A stretch of DNA of 64,000 bases, taken from the NCBI GenBank assembly GCA_019787685.1, contig JAHNUO010000005.1:682001-746000 (forward strand). Direction: 5' to 3'. Positions 48,798 through 62,100 of the stretch are shown here, piece by piece. The position numbers and the translations under genes were made by a program. The DNA is from Chiua virens. Its lineage: Eukaryota > Basidiomycota > Agaricomycetes > Boletales > Boletaceae. The stretch's first letter is position 1. Each line of letters starts with the position of its first letter. A model generated the notes under the pieces. It ran no database searches. It was given only the letters and a program-made list of their open reading frames with translations, and was not told where the DNA came from.

Positions 48798-48940
48798 ACT
48801 AGACTCAGTTATGTAGTACATTCCATTTCAAAGTCCGTTTTCTACTTGTCCTTCATACGCGACGGAACGCCCGGTGAGGTCACCCGGACTCGTGGGCACA
48901 CACGGAACAGCGAACTCAGTTTTAGTACGACATCGTGCGC

Positions 48941-51537
48941 ATGTCCACCGCAGTATCTGCCGTACATCAGGACAGTTCACAAGTCATGTCGCACCAGTCG
49001 AGGCACTCTTGGCCGTCCTCAACGACTACTGCGAAGCTGCTACCGCTTTTGCAACAATTCAGAAAAAACTCTCAAAGGCCCTCAAAGACGCCGCAGGGTT
49101 GAAGACGAACCCTCAGTTTGCAGGCAAGTTCATTTCCACTGCTGCACGCGATCGCCAGCTCACAAAACCCGCATTATCAGCCAATGCGCTTAGTGTGACC
49201 TCCGTCATCCTTGAGGTCTTGGCAGACGTCGACGGCAAGTTTGCAAAGATGGCCGTCAAGGAATCACATACAGTCAGCTCAGAGGTCAAGAAATGGTTCA
49301 AGAAGCTGGCGGTCAGTTCTCCGGCGACTATCAGGAACCCCACTGAAACCCCCTCTAGAAGGAGGAAAAGGCTCACGATGAGCGCATGAACTGAATCCAA
49401 CGCCCGCATCAAATCAGCTGGTAATGGATGCCAGTTATCAATTGCATATCCTTTGGGTATCTAATCATGCTCTTCCAAGGTCAAGCATACGAAAAGAAGT
49501 CCAAAAAGGGGACAAAAGATGCGGGCGAAGAGCATGCTCGTTACATCAATCTCCTCAGCGTCATTGGCCCTGAAATGTCCCAGGAGAAATAGTCAGTCTT
49601 CCCCATGTGCCCGAGGCCCGCCGTTGATAACCATCACTTCGTTTCAACAGCAACCACGCGGTACATATCACCCAACAAAATACCTTGGTAACGTTTAATG
49701 TAGCTGCCACTCTTTCTCGCATTGCAGATGCCGAGTGGAGTCGTATCTGCGAATGTATACGCCGCATATCCCCCACTATCGGGCCGCTCGGAGAATCGCG
49801 AGCCCTTTGCGAAGGCGCCTGGACAGGTCCCCTTCCAGATGTCCTCCCTGAGGTATCTGCGGAAACGACCACCCTGTTACATAGCCCTGCCGCGATCTCA
49901 GAATGGGGACAGACGGGTCTTTCCACCCCAGTCCACCGATCTCTTCCTATCCCCCCTGCTTCTACTAGTCACAGCCCAGCATCAGTTTCTGCAAGCGACA
50001 TCGGCATCGCTTGACCCCCCACGTTCACCCTTTGCTACTGCGAGTCAGAACCAGGGTTCGATCAATTCGATCACCACACTGTCTGCGTTCCCTTTCCCGC
50101 CCACCCACTTTCCTGTGCCTCTGGCGATGAACGAAGCAGAATTTCAACGACAGCAGACACAGCTTCAAAACCTCCAATCTCGTGCGGGCAGTCCTAGCCT
50201 TACTCAGTCGCAGGGTGTCCTCGCCCCAGCTGCGCCTATCTTGACCGAATCTCCCAAGCACGCCAGCCGCCGAGCTGCGTCTGGATGCATCCAAGTCTTC
50301 GGAGGTGTCTCAGACGGCATCAATGTTGCCCCAGCCAAACCAAGACACACGGGAGCTACCCAGTACTGAACCTTCGACGATGCCCCCTGAAGCTAAAGAG
50401 GCAACACCAGTGGACAAACCAAGACGATCCTCCTTTCTTACTCGAGTACCCCCACCCTCGGATACAATCATAGGATCAATACCGCCATTCAAAAGGCCTG
50501 ATCCCAGTTCCGGAGAGAATGAATTCGGAGTTCACGCAGACGACGGTCAGAGTGCAACCAAAAGTCACAGCGTCGACGCAGCGAAGAAGAACCTTGAGCG
50601 TGTAGATTCCACCCACAGCACGGGCAATCATGTTGCTGCTTTACGTCACAGATACACTCGGACCGTAAGTGCGTTCTGCGGTACCGCACTCTCCCACTCA
50701 CGTCTTGTTTTCAAGGTTGATATCCCGTCACAAGTACCGAAAGACATCCCTCGGTTGCCGATGAGTGTTTCTGAGATTGCATCTCGATACCAACCATTCG
50801 ACGAACCGCGGACTGCATCCCCTGTTGTAGAACGTTTCCCACCGGATACCCCTATGCGCACCTCACCGCGTGATCTTGCGATCGATGAGATCGAGATACG
50901 GAGACGGAGGCAGCGCATCGAAGAATTGACAGAACTCGAGCTCAAAGAGAAAGAGTACGAACTCCGTCAACGCGAACGCGACCTCGACCAACGTACCCGC
51001 GACTTTGAACGCGACAGACGTCACTTCCTCAGTTCCCGTCCTGACCCGACCACCGCGGCCGACGGACCCAAGGGCCCTCGGACGAGCCCCTTTCAACACA
51101 AACGTGGCTCTCAGAGCGTCACACACGTGAACCTGCCCTCGAGCACGAACAGCTCGGGAGGGCTCTCCACGACGGCGGCGCGTCCGAGCACCTCACATTC
51201 GCCCTCGCGTTCGCCGGTATTGCCGCCGAAAGACCACGCGCCGTTTTGTGGGTGCGACGCATGCTCGGTGAGCAAGTACAAGACGTCGGACGCGGCGCCG
51301 TCGCCGCGCAACCTGCGGCCACCTGAGCCGCCCATTCTCCTGCGGCCCGAGAAGCCCAAGGGGTGGATTCGACGATTGAGCATGCCGTCTGTGAACGTGG
51401 CGTTTTCGCTGGACGCCAAGAAGAACGCGAGTGCGCTCAGTTTGAAAGCGGGGTTGCCGCTTCCGGCTGAGAATGGGCGTCTGCGGAAGCGCAGCTTTGA
51501 GCAGGGGATCAGTAATCGTAGCGTGGCGAGGAGGTGA
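48941..51537 (+). CDS. Ivy1/I-BAR-like membrane-curvature protein, frame breaks
   Basis: Model: 48941-49123, 49181-49311, 49359-49420, 49480-49591, 49651-49852, 49902-50664, 50716-51537; roughly 750 residues. The N-terminal 230 residues are a helical bundle: EALLAVLNDYCEAATAFATI, QKKLSKALKDAAGLKTNPQF, ILEVLADVDGKFAKMAVKES, SEVKKWFKKLAKEEKAHDER, ARYINLLSVIGPEMSQEK, QQNTLVTFNVAATLSRIADA. It fits the inverse-BAR (IMD) fold of yeast Ivy1, which binds phosphoinositides at the vacuole; the family call is by pattern. The rest is a long Ser/Pro linker with a charged coil (DLAIDEIEIRRRRQRIEELT) and a Cys motif (FCGCDACSVSKYK). The first intron begins GCAAGT (a GC-AG intron). Surplus bases at about 49391 and about 50258 break the frame, and the start codon is uncertain. 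Confidence 0.65.
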
Positions 51538-51810
51538 CGCTGGACTTGTTCTGCTTTTTCTCTATACCTTGTCTGTTTTATTTGGGCTATTGCGTCTATT
51601 GCTCGAGATACCCATTATATCTTAAATTACCGATCTAGTTGACTATTCACGGACCCTTGGATTACGATTCACTCAAATTGGATTATATTTGCATGGATGA
51701 CAACAAGCTGACAAGAACATTCTCGCACAAATTGGGGGTAAATCACAACCTTGGAGGTATCGACAAAACATGAACCAACGTCTCGATCGAACCAGTCTAA
51801 CTTGCAACCG

Positions 51811-54800
51811 TTACTTCTTCTTCTTCTTCCCTTTGCCTCCTCCACCGGCGCCGCCCTTGGTCTTCTTCTTGGTCGCGAACCCTTCGTCTTCTTCTGCTTG
51901 TGCATCGGTAGGCGCCTCCGTCGTCGAAGGTTCCGTGTTTGAAACTGGCTCCTCTAGCGCAGCAGCAAGCGACGGCTCTGGCATTGACATCCCTGTCGTA
52001 ACCTCGGACACACCACCAGGAGGAACGGTAACAGCCTCAGACTCGCCTGCACCCTCCGCCGGCGTCCCTTCTGTCGCGCCCGCCAACGCCCCTGCCGCGT
52101 CAGCCTGCTCGCCCTCGATTCCCCTCAATCCATTGAGCTCGATGCCTCCCGTCTTGTCATCGCCAAAGAGGGAGGAGCCAATGTTACCCACGGCACCAAA
52201 GGTGTTGGAGAGAGACAAGGGCGCCGAAGGCATACCCCACGTCGAGCCCCCGGTCCCGCTAAACCCAAACGAGAACGCGGACTTGGAAGCGGTGGCGGAA
52301 ATGGCCTCTTCTGTCGTCTCCTGGGTTGCGGTCGCCGTCGCGGATTCGTTGCCCCACGAGTCCCATGAGTTATACGTCGTCTGTTCATTGGCGGCAGCTG
52401 TGGTCTCGGTGGCAGTGGCATTGTAATCAAACACGGACCCGGCCGCCTGTGACTCGGAGACCTCCCCGAACACCGATGCTTGGGTCGCGGACGTCTTCAG
52501 GGTCTCCTCATATTTGGTCTCGAAGACTTCAGTGGAGGCGGATACTTGTTCGTGGGCCTCGCCGGTGATGAGCTGATCGGGCGGGACGCTATCCGCTGGG
52601 GTGTTCCCGATCATGGCGCCTTCTGCCTCCATACCGGCGAACTCTTGACTCTGGGTGACGTCGATAGCCAGCGAGCTCGATTCAATGTGAGATTCCTGGA
52701 TTGATTCTACCGTCGTTTCCCTCGAAGAAGGCGCTTGCACTGTTCGCCTCGCCCAGGGCTGGCGTGGCTGGATCGAGCTCGCGCGCTGACGGGAACTCGC
52801 TTCGAGGCGTTGTGGCGTCCACTGATCGTGCAGAGGATGGGAAAGGAGACACAGCGGGAGTACCGGCCTTGGATTGGGATCCCCAAACCGAGTTGAGCGT
52901 CTGACTGAGTCCCCCTGGACTCTTGCCGACGGTCGTATCGGCCAGATCAACAGGAGAGCTAAGTTTATTTGTCTTCTTGCCTTTCTTTCCCTTCACCGTG
53001 GTGGGTGCGGTCCAGGAGGCGGCGGCGGCGGCGGCAGCAGCGGCAGCCTCTTCAGCCGCGATCCTCTCTTGCTCGATTCGCTCTGCCTCAGCTTGCTCTC
53101 TCTCCGCTTGCTCTCTCGCTGCTTGCTCTCTTTCGGCCCGCGCAATCTCTTCAGCTTCTCTCGCCTGCTCTCTATGGGCCCGCTCCCTCTCAACCCTCTC
53201 CTTTTCCGCCCTCTCTCTCTCTCGCCTCTCAGCTGTATCACGTTCGCGTTCCATTCTTTTCGTCTCCCGCTCACGTTCGGTTCGATCGATTCTTTCCCTT
53301 TCGAACCGCTCACGTTCTGCGGCCACCCTCTCCCGCTCAATCCTCTCTCTCTCAGCTGTATCACGTTCGCGTTCGATTCTTTTCGTCTCCCGCTCACGTT
53401 CGGTTCGATCGATTCTTTCTCTTTCGAACCGCTCTCGTTCTGCGGCCACCCTCTCCCGCTCAATCCTCTCTCTCTCGAGTCGCTCTCGTTCAGCGACCAC
53501 TCGCTCCCGCTCAACCCTGTCTCTCTCCGTCGCTGCCCGCTCTCTCTCGGCCACCGCCTCCCGAGCGCGTCTCTCCTTCTCCGATTCTGTGCGGGAAGAG
53601 TACGTACTCGAGAGTTTCGACGTGCTGGAAGCCTTTCGGTCACGCTCGACATGCGTAGCAGTCGAGGACACGCGGGACGCAGAGCTCGACACGGTGCGCT
53701 CGCGTTGCTCCACCTCGCGGGTGCGTTCCGTGTAGGTCGACTGTTGTTGGTGGTGCGTACTGCCAGTGTGGGCATGGGCGGCTGCCTGAGGCTGCGGGGC
53801 TGGTGGCCATGGTGGCGGCTGTGGCGGCTGAGAGGGTGGCGGCGGCTGCAACTGGGATGGTGGGGTCGGCTGCAGCTGGGATTGTTGGGCTTGGTAATAC
53901 GATTGGGAGCGAGAGTGTACGGATTGTTGCGACGAGGAGACGGAGCGACTGCGACTGGTCGTATCCATGTACGTCGCATCGAGTCGTGATGATCCACCTT
54001 GCGGAGTCTTAGCCCCAGACCCAACTGAATCCTGAGAATGGGTGCGGGAGGGAACAACCGAAGCTGCACGAGATGGACCTCGCGACGCGGAGCGAGACGG
54101 GCCCAAGTCGTCTTCAGAATAGCTACTCTCGGCCTCGTCCTCGTCCGCGCGATGACCGCTTTCGCTGTACACGATAGACGCCGGACCACTATGAAAGAGG
54201 TCAATTCCTAAAGGAATTCACTGCGTTCCGACGGACACTTACTACTTGGTTCTTCCCTGTATATGAAACGATTAATGGATGTCATAGGATGGGAGTGCAA
54301 ATACGGCACGAACGTTATCGTTCCATTTTATCCGCGCCTTGAATTCTGTCAAACCAAAATGGATTTCGACACTAAAGACGATGGTCCAATATGTCTTGCC
54401 ACCCCTTCCCGACTTTGGTTCTGCGCTTCCGCTGAGCGGGGACAGGTCTGCGCGGACCATGCAAAGTGTCGAATACTCCTCTAAAGGAAAAGGTTAGCTG
54501 TGGGACAGACATCATCTACTCGAATATACCATGCTGCCGAAGGATCCACGGGGGAATGGTATCGCCGCCGCGATAACACCATATCTCCACCTCAAACACG
54601 GAGAGAGTGGATAGGTTCGTCAGTTCGGTGCAATATTTGCGTGTGAAGACGGTCGATTCCTTCACTTTCACACCCTGTGATAGGACAATGAATAGGAGGC
54701 CCAATCGATGAAATGGAAGACATACTCGCGCGAGAATGCAATCAAATGCATCCGGAAGCAGCTGGGGCCCTGAGGGGAGCTCACAGAGTCTCTCCTTTCG

Positions 54801-56582
54801 AGAAACGTGTTCAGGATCATTAGGGTCGAACTCCCGCAGATATTCCACGCCATACATGAACTTGGATACTCTTGCCGAGACGTGATGATCACAATAGAAG
54901 CCGAGAGCTCCGTCTGCCACAGCCTTGGATCTAAAATGGAAAAGTATTAAGCAGCACGCTCATCAATCGGGATGCGAGAACCAATAGGAAGGATTCACGT
55001 TTGATTGTCAGGTCGGCTCACTGTGATCTTCATTGGCGCTAGGCGTTCTTGGAGTTGGGCAAAGAGCCAGGGGCTAGCAGCGAATCCTCCCACCAACCAC
55101 ACGGACTGACGAAAATGAAGACACGTAGCTCCAAATAGCACGTGGAAGCACTTACTTTGATCATACCCTGAGACGCCGCGACCTGCGATTTGATCGATGT
55201 TATTGCGGCTTGGATGGACGGCTCAAAGAGTTCCGCAACCTCCGCGCTGAGATATGTCAGCCAAAAACTGACAACGATAAGGAACTGACATACCCGGTGA
55301 GTTTGAGGGATCCACCACGTATACCTACGGCTGGATCTTTGTCAAGCGGAGAACCGAAAGGAACCCATTGTATGTCATTCTTATCACGAAATAGGCGTTT
55401 CGTTGTTTCGTCGAAGCGTTTGGTGATGTGGTCGATAGAGTCGGGACTTCCATATTTAGAGTTCTTGAGTTTCTCTGGAGAGGGTGAGGCTCGTCGCAGA
55501 CATGGAGTGGATGAACGTACCCGCGAAAAACTCTCTTGCTCTTCGACTGACGAAGACCGATCCTGCGAAGACACCTGTCAAGCACAAATTAGTCATCAGC
55601 AGTGCTTCTCAGGATACAGAGAACTGACAATCTGGTGGTGCGATTTCCTCAATCACGAGGGGGTTCGTACCGCGCACTGCGTAGGAGCTAATATCGAGCG
55701 TGCCGCCACCTGCATCACAGACAAGGAAACCGTGCCTGGATGGATTCTAGGGTCGAGGGAATGAGGGGAATCCAGAATGATCTTGGATCAGGGGACGTAC
55801 GGAGAGAATGTCGGCGGCAAGACCACTCTGGACACAAGAGTGAAGACTCGCTTCACCTTCCGTGACGAACCGGATGCGAGCACGGCCTTCGTCCGTGTCT
55901 GGGATCAACCCGCCGTGCACCGCCGCACGACGCATCCTGGTTTGCTGTGCCCCCTCCCACCCGTTTGGGTGACTCAAAACAAATTCGATGGTATTTTCGA
56001 CGGCTTGCCACAGGACTTTGCCGTTGGCATGGGTATCGATGATGAAGCTCCGGGTGCAGCGGAAGAGGTAATGGAGGAAATCACCGAATACGTCAACGGG
56101 GGATTTGTGGCGGGGAAGTGAGCTGAGCCGCATTCCGTTCATGTTGAGTTTCATAGACTTGGGTCTCAAACGAAGCTTGAATCTGAGGGGAAATGTTGAC
56201 GGAGGAGAGGTCAGGGAGCGATATGACGTACAGTTCTGCTCTGATCCAGCCATCGTCCTCTGCCTGGGAGGAGATTGACGCGTTGTCTGCCTCTGCGCCG
56301 GCAGCCATGACTGTTCCGTCTCTATCGTAGTAGAGAATGGACGGAATCTTGCTGTTTCCTGCAACGTGCTCCTGGCCGGGAAATCTGCCCTGGGCATTGG
56401 GTAAAAGGACGGTGAGGTGAGGGGAGACTTACCGAGTGACACCATGAATCTTTGCTATTTCGCCGGGTTCGAGGATGGCGTAAGATACGCCGCTAAAGGT
56501 AGTCCCGACATCGAGCGCGATGACGAGGGAGCGCGTGGGCCCGCTTGTAGGGCTTACGCACGTCAGACGCAGACTTGATCAT
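51811..56582 (-). CDS. Hsp70-like (HSPA12-type) ATPase fused to a long Glu/Arg-rich coiled coil
   Basis: Thirteen exons from ATG 56582 to the stop at 51811: 56433-56582, 56232-56384, 55801-56182, 55629-55746, 55521-55574, 55294-55474, 55156-55246, 54999-55105, 54726-54930, 54530-54674, 54314-54480, 54243-54256 (14 nt), 51811-54188; about 1380 residues. Residues 1-590 are an actin/Hsp70 ATPase: IALDVGTTFSGVSYAIL (phosphate 1), FLVCDAGGGTLDISSY (phosphate 2) and SVWLVGGFAASPWL (adenosine), ending EFKARIKWNDN. The 14-nt exon then joins this to GPASIVYSESGHRADEDE and a Ser/Gln/Pro-rich stretch, a coil of about 200 residues of ERER-type repeats, a poly-Ala run, and a Lys-rich end (GGGGKGKKKKK). 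The coiled-coil reading frame has no ATG near its start, which supports one gene. Frame breaks: about 52710 (one surplus base) and, less certainly, about 56559 near the start. Confidence 0.7.
53231..53476 (-). repeat. Two tandem 123-bp repeats in the coiled coil
   Basis: Units 53231-53353 and about 53354-53476 differ by only a few bases and encode the same 41-residue block (about ERERIERERVAAERERFERE then RIDRTERERETKR), one ending with Ile and the other with Met in KR(I/M)ERERD. In-frame recent duplication that lengthens the helix. Confidence 0.8.
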
Positions 56583-56758
56583 GGTGCTAGATGAAGCAGA
56601 GATATGCATATTAAGACCGGATCAGAAGGGTACAAAAAAAGGATGAAATGGACACAATGCGGCAGCCATGAGGCAGGCTGGATACACGCAAGCCTCCCTC
56701 TTAAATCTAGCCAGGCTAATCATCTGATACTGATTATCAGCGCTTTTATCCGTCCTCA

Positions 56759-58403
56759 TGCTCCCTGTCGCCAACTTCCATCTCAGAGACCTCTACCACA
56801 CTACAGTCGAGTTCTTCACCCTCCGCACCTCCCCCTACTCAGCTTCAGCCAGCGACGACGGTGACGACGACCACGAACACATCCCCCTCACACCAAGGGA
56901 CCTCTCCCCCGTCCCCGTCCAGAAGGAGTGCGCTGACATCCGTGTCAAGTTGCATGCAGAGCGTACTCACTGTCCCCGTGCATGTTCTTGTCGCTCCATC
57001 GGTGCCTCTGCCGCCGCCTGCACTCTCTACACCATGCGTCGCGACCATGATACCGCCAAGTCCGACCTCCACCGCTCCCAAGTCGAACACTGCTCGCTTG
57101 GAGGAGCGCTGCAAACTGCTCGAGCGCTACCCTCAAGGATACCAGGGAGATGCTGAAATCTCGCGAGGTCGAGGTAGAGACCCTCAGGAAGGAGAGAGAC
57201 AAGCTCATCGTCGAGCGCCATTCCAAGGACCGTCGGCCCTCTCTGAGCCTTGACCGACGCCGCAGCCTCGACGTCGTCCGCCGTCACCGATCCAACTCTT
57301 CACAGTCCATGCTTTCCCAGCAGGTTCGTCTCAGCACTGACTGGTCCGACCAGCACGAAGAAGATACCCCACCACAGCCCTACCTCCACCGCCGCCCCTG
57401 CGACATCCCCGCCGACAACGTCTCAACCGTCTCAGAGGAAGAGCGTGCACAGGCTAGAAGCATGGAGGTCTTCCTCACCAAGACAGACCTATGGTCTGGT
57501 GCACAGGTCATTCAGGCTGTTCAGGACCTCAACTCTGAAATTCTGCAGTTCGCCGCCTCCGCAGTCGAGCTCTGTACGTTTGCAAAGCAGCGCCTCACCC
57601 AGCCAAAGATATCCCAGGTTCAAAACGAGGTCTCGTCGAGGTTGGGCTCGTCGCTCACTCGGACCCTACTCGCTCGCGACCATTCCCAAGATCCGATGTT
57701 AGTCCAAATCGCCTTGCAGGGCTGTATATCGTACTGTATATCTCGGGCTCTTTCATCTTTCTGCATCGGTTACCAATCCAGGGCAAACATCACTCTCACC
57801 CAGCTGTATACCCACATGTTCCAGTCAGGTTCGTGACTTCATTTGCGCAGCGCCGCTCTCTCGTAACTCACATCACTCCCAACTGTTCCAGAACCACAAC
57901 CCACCTCGTCCCGGTGGAGAGCGTTGGCGCACAAACACATTCACGGCTTGCATCCGGAATTGGGAGACTACGCCGTCAACGAGATGACGGAGACAATCTT
58001 TCGGTGGTCGTTTGATCTCTTCCTCGTCTGCGGGAGTACTAGCCCCCAGTCCAACCCGTCATCCCGCGAGGCGTTCCGCACCCGGTTCGGAAGCCAAGTC
58101 AAGTGTATCTCCAAATCGGCTTGCAGGATCGCGCAGATTATCAAAGAAGGGATCATGTCGACGAACTTTGAGGTCATCGGAGCAGATAGCGGGCGGATGT
58201 ATGACGCTCAGGAGATGGTGGATGCGTTCGAAGACTATGAGACGCCGAAGGGTACGGTGCTTTGCACGACCGAGCTTGGCCTCCGATGCTCGACGCACAA
58301 GATAAGTGCGGAACCATCGCAGGAAGAAATCATAGAGCGGCGGCTACTACTTCCACCAAAGGTCATACTGGAGTCGGCGATAGATATGCTGGACCAACGA
58401 TAA
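56759..58403 (+). CDS. Coiled-coil hypothetical protein of the agaricomycetes, frame break
   Basis: Best model: one exon from about 56759 to 57829, intron 57830-57891 (62 nt), exon 57892-58403; about 530 residues. The start is unresolved: the protein-like frame (SLSPTSISETSTTLQSSSSP onward) has no ATG, while ATG 56758 opens a different frame, so a first exon or another base error is likely. Seen: Ser/Thr/Pro-rich N-terminus; a coil with ARLEERCKLLER|TLKDTREMLKSREVEVETLRK, broken by one surplus base at about 57128; RRPSLSLDRRRSLDVVRRHR (basic-Ser sites); LTKTDLWSGAQVIQAVQDLN and SEILQFAASAVEL, the most conserved-looking core; then NEMTETIFRWSFDLFLVCGS and a helical C-terminus with SACRIAQIIKEGIMSTNFEV. 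I recognise the type from agaricomycete gene sets but know of no function. Confidence 0.62.
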
Positions 58404-59143
58404 TCCACAAGCCTCGTGCGAGAGCTTTTCATTTCAAGACTATCTAAGGTTGTCATCCTTGTTCCAGTATCATTGTACTTTTTATCACGCCACGCCACCA
58501 TTGGACTTTTCATCATGCAGCCGGTATCATTTCTCATTTATTCCATCATTGTGTTTGTCGTGCTGCGGTCTCCGTCTTACCCTGTACTCATACCCACCTC
58601 TCCCACTGTATTGGGAATCTTGAAAAGAGTGCATTACTTAATGCCCGGGCCGAATGAACCTATTGTTCTGGACAAGATATCACCGATTAACGAGGAGGGG
58701 ATCGGAGAGCATCGGGGTTGGGCAAAGGGGTCGAACGTATTCCGGCTCGAACCCTCCGGCTGCGTTCGGATCTGTAACCGCCTCGAGGCTCATATGTGTC
58801 AAGGTTGCTCCGGACGCACAGCAGGTCTACAGGCCCGGGACCCTACGAGCTGAATTGTTTCGGGGCTGAGCAGGCCACGTCATCGCAGCTGTGAAAGCCG
58901 TGACACGCGTGGTGTACGCGTGCAAAGACGGTGGTTCTCGGAACAGGGTTTGCTGCGAGCACGAGGAAAACACGGTGTGATCGGAACAGCAAGAATATCC
59001 TTGCCCTAGAAGTCCGTGAACGTCGAATTGGATTCGGAATGGGTGGAACCGGGGTGGTCGCGATCATGGACGTCGTAGTAGTTGTTCAAGTTGTGACGTC
59101 GACTAGGAGGTTGATTGCCTACTTGAGGTAATACCAAAACTCC
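58404..59143. other. Intergenic stretch, no supported gene
   Basis: About 0.74 kb between two plus-strand genes. The open frame 58416-58853 starts with a hydrophobic run (VVILVPVSLYFL) but has no supporting homology that I can see. A GGTTCGAGCC-like element on the minus strand at about 58740-58756 resembles a tRNA B box, but no tRNA fold is visible around it. Confidence 0.45.
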
Positions 59144-62100
59144 ATGAGCTCGAAAAAGCGGCATCATGGCCCCAGCCTGCCCAAGTCCATCCTAGAGCAC
59201 ATCGATCGCGAGGACACCTCTGGTACGTTCATTCACTCTCATGTGCCATGTCTCATTTCGGAGCCAAGCCAGCCAAGGTCGCCACAAGAACAAACTATCC
59301 CGCAAAGACGGACGGAAACAAGACCGACTCGACCGCAAAAAACGCAGGGCGGACCATTTCTCGACCAAAGCGGTCCCCAACACCAGTGTCAAACGCACAT
59401 CCGAGCCCGCGCACGTCGATAGCCCGGATGCGAAGCGACGGAAACACGTCCATGTTGTAGATGCGAAAGAGAGCCCAAAAACGCGGGCGACGCGTGCCAG
59501 TCCCCCAGAGCGCTCTGACGCGCGAACGGCGACGAAAGCCAGGTCGAAGCCGACGGCACTCGAGAAGCTTCTTGCTCAATCGACTGCCAAGGCTCCCAAA
59601 GCCACGTCGCGTATCCCTCGGACGAGAGAGGAGGCAGAAGAGGATGCATACATTGCATATCTCGAAGACAGGTTAGGTTATTCAAAGGGGTCGAAGCACA
59701 GGAAAGGCGAGGAGGCAGATGGTCTGGACGGTGAGTCATATCTTTTGGATTGTGGACGTTGACGCATTGAGGCGTGTACTTAGATTTATTCGACTTTGCC
59801 AATGGGCTCGATAGCTCTCTTCTGGGTTTACCTGACCACTCGAGCGCCGACACGGACCAAGCTTTTTCAGAAGGTGGTTTGGACGATGTGGCGGGTGACC
59901 AGGAGTTTCCCGAGGGTGATGAAGGATCGGATGTCCCTGACGCAACAGACGATGACGAAGTCGAGGCTGAGGAATGGGATGAAAGTAATGAATGGACTGG
60001 TTTGGCACCGAATGATGAAGAGCTCCCCCAACGTGATCCGGCTGAGGATAAGGATGTCGAAGAGTCTCAGGCACGACCATCAGGTATGCATTATACTTTA
60101 TATGCCAGTACGTGACTAACAGCACATCTACAGGACGATACATCCCGCCCAGTCTAAGGAAGGCGTCTGGTGAAGGTGAAGGTGAAGGTGAGGATATGGT
60201 AAAGCTCGCCCGCCAGCTCAAAGGTTTAATCAACCGGTACGTAAGGTTGAGCAAATCCATGTCCCACTATCTCATCTTGCGTTATCAGAATGAGCGAGCA
60301 AAACATGACATCAGTTTTAGATTCTGTCGAGAAAGTGTATCGCAAACACCGCCGACATGGTTAGGACTTCTTTCTTTCCAGAAGCACGCCCCACTGACGG
60401 TTATTTAGACGTCACCTCCGCCTTGACCACCCTGATGATTGACGGGATATCTTCTCATGCAATGCTCCTCGATTCGTTTGTCGTTTTGCATGCAGCATTT
60501 ATCTCGAGTTTGCACAGATTGATCGGCGTCGAGTTTGGTACGAACAACCATCGTTGGGATACCTCGTGGTGCCCTCATTCTAATTTACATCCTCTCAGCT
60601 GCCTTTGTCGTCCAGAACATCGTATCGGCCTACGAGCGTCATCTTCGAGAATACGAAAATGTCGTTCCCGATGCCACTCAATCCGAAGAACGCGGAAAAG
60701 AGTGTTCCAACCTGATCGTCCTCTTATCAGAGCTATACAATTTCCAAGTGATCTCTTGTATTCTCTTGTACGACATTATCAAGGACCTACTCGGCAAAAC
60801 GCTATCCGAATTTCGAGTGGAATTGCTGTTGAAGATTTTACGCAGTGAGTAGAGACACGGAACTTACCCAGTGCCGTTTTCAATGTGTTTCACCGGCAGG
60901 TTCTGGGCAACAACTTCGGCAAGACGACCCCTCAGCGTTGAAGGATATCGTTACGCTAGCACAATCGAGCATCGCCAATCAAACTAATAACCTGAGGTAG
61001 GTACTCGCTCTCTCTTTCCCATCTCCGATCTCTGACACGAACAATCAGTTCGCGTGTCAAGTTCATGATCGAGACGCTCACCAACCTCAAGAATAACAAG
61101 ATCAAAGAAAGTGCGACACAACATCAAGGGGGCGATGCCGTCGAACGCATGAAGAAATTCCTGTCCGGTCTCGGCAAGAAACGTCACGGTGAGCCTCGTC
61201 ACGTGCATCACTCGATTATCAACCGATACGAGCTCGTTCCCAGTGCAAGCACACGAGGCACTCCGGGTATCATTGAGTGATCTCCGCTCGGCGGAGACCA
61301 AAGGTAAATGGTGGCTTGTCGGTGCCGCGTGGGGAGGTGATCCGCTGGTGGACCAACAGCAGGATGCCTCGGCAAGGCAGAACGAGGGTGGTGCAGAAGA
61401 CATTGGCAACACTGCGCTCGTGAAACTCGCACGGAAGCAGGGCATGAACACGGATATCCGGCGGAGCGTCTTTGTCGTGTTGATGAGCAGCGACGTGCGT
61501 GACGAGTTTTCCCCGTCCTTGGGGATGCTGATAAGGCCATCTCCGCAGGACTATCTGGATGCCTGCGAGCGGTTAGCACAACTCAACTTGACCGAGGTGC
61601 AACAACGCGAAATCGTTCGCGTCGTGCTGCACTGTTGTGGTAACGTGCGTCATCTTGTTGCTCTCTTCACTCTGGGTGAATGCCAAGTGTTACACGCTAG
61701 GAAAAGTCGTATAACCCGTACTATGCGCTCGTTTGCCAACAACTCTGTCAAAGATCACATGCGTATAAAATCACGCTTCAATTCTGCTTGTGGGACTTTC
61801 TTCGGGACCTCGGTGAATCCAACGTGGGTGGTGCAGAAGTCGTCAAAAGTCTCAACGACGAGGGGCGATTTGAGCTCAAGATGATCTCCTCGTCGCGAAT
61901 CAAGAACGTAGCCAAGGGGTATGGGTGGTGGATTGCAAAAGACTGCTGCCCAATCACCATTCTCAAGGTAAGCTCGACTAGCTGATCGTTCCGGCCTTGT
62001 ACTCATGCTGCCCACAGCCTGTCGACTTCACGATCATCAAACCACAAACCCTGAAATTCCTCCGAGAGCTCTTTGTACAGATATTTGTCGCAAGCCAGGT

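Noticed and set aside
52923..54012. Long plus-strand Ser/Leu/Arg-rich open frames
   Set aside because: These are shadows of the Glu/Arg coiled coil on the minus strand, whose codons read as Ser/Leu/Arg in other frames.
58690..58800. Possible tRNA (GGTTCGAGCC on the minus strand resembles a B box)
   Set aside because: No matching A box at the right distance and no acceptor or anticodon stem could be drawn.
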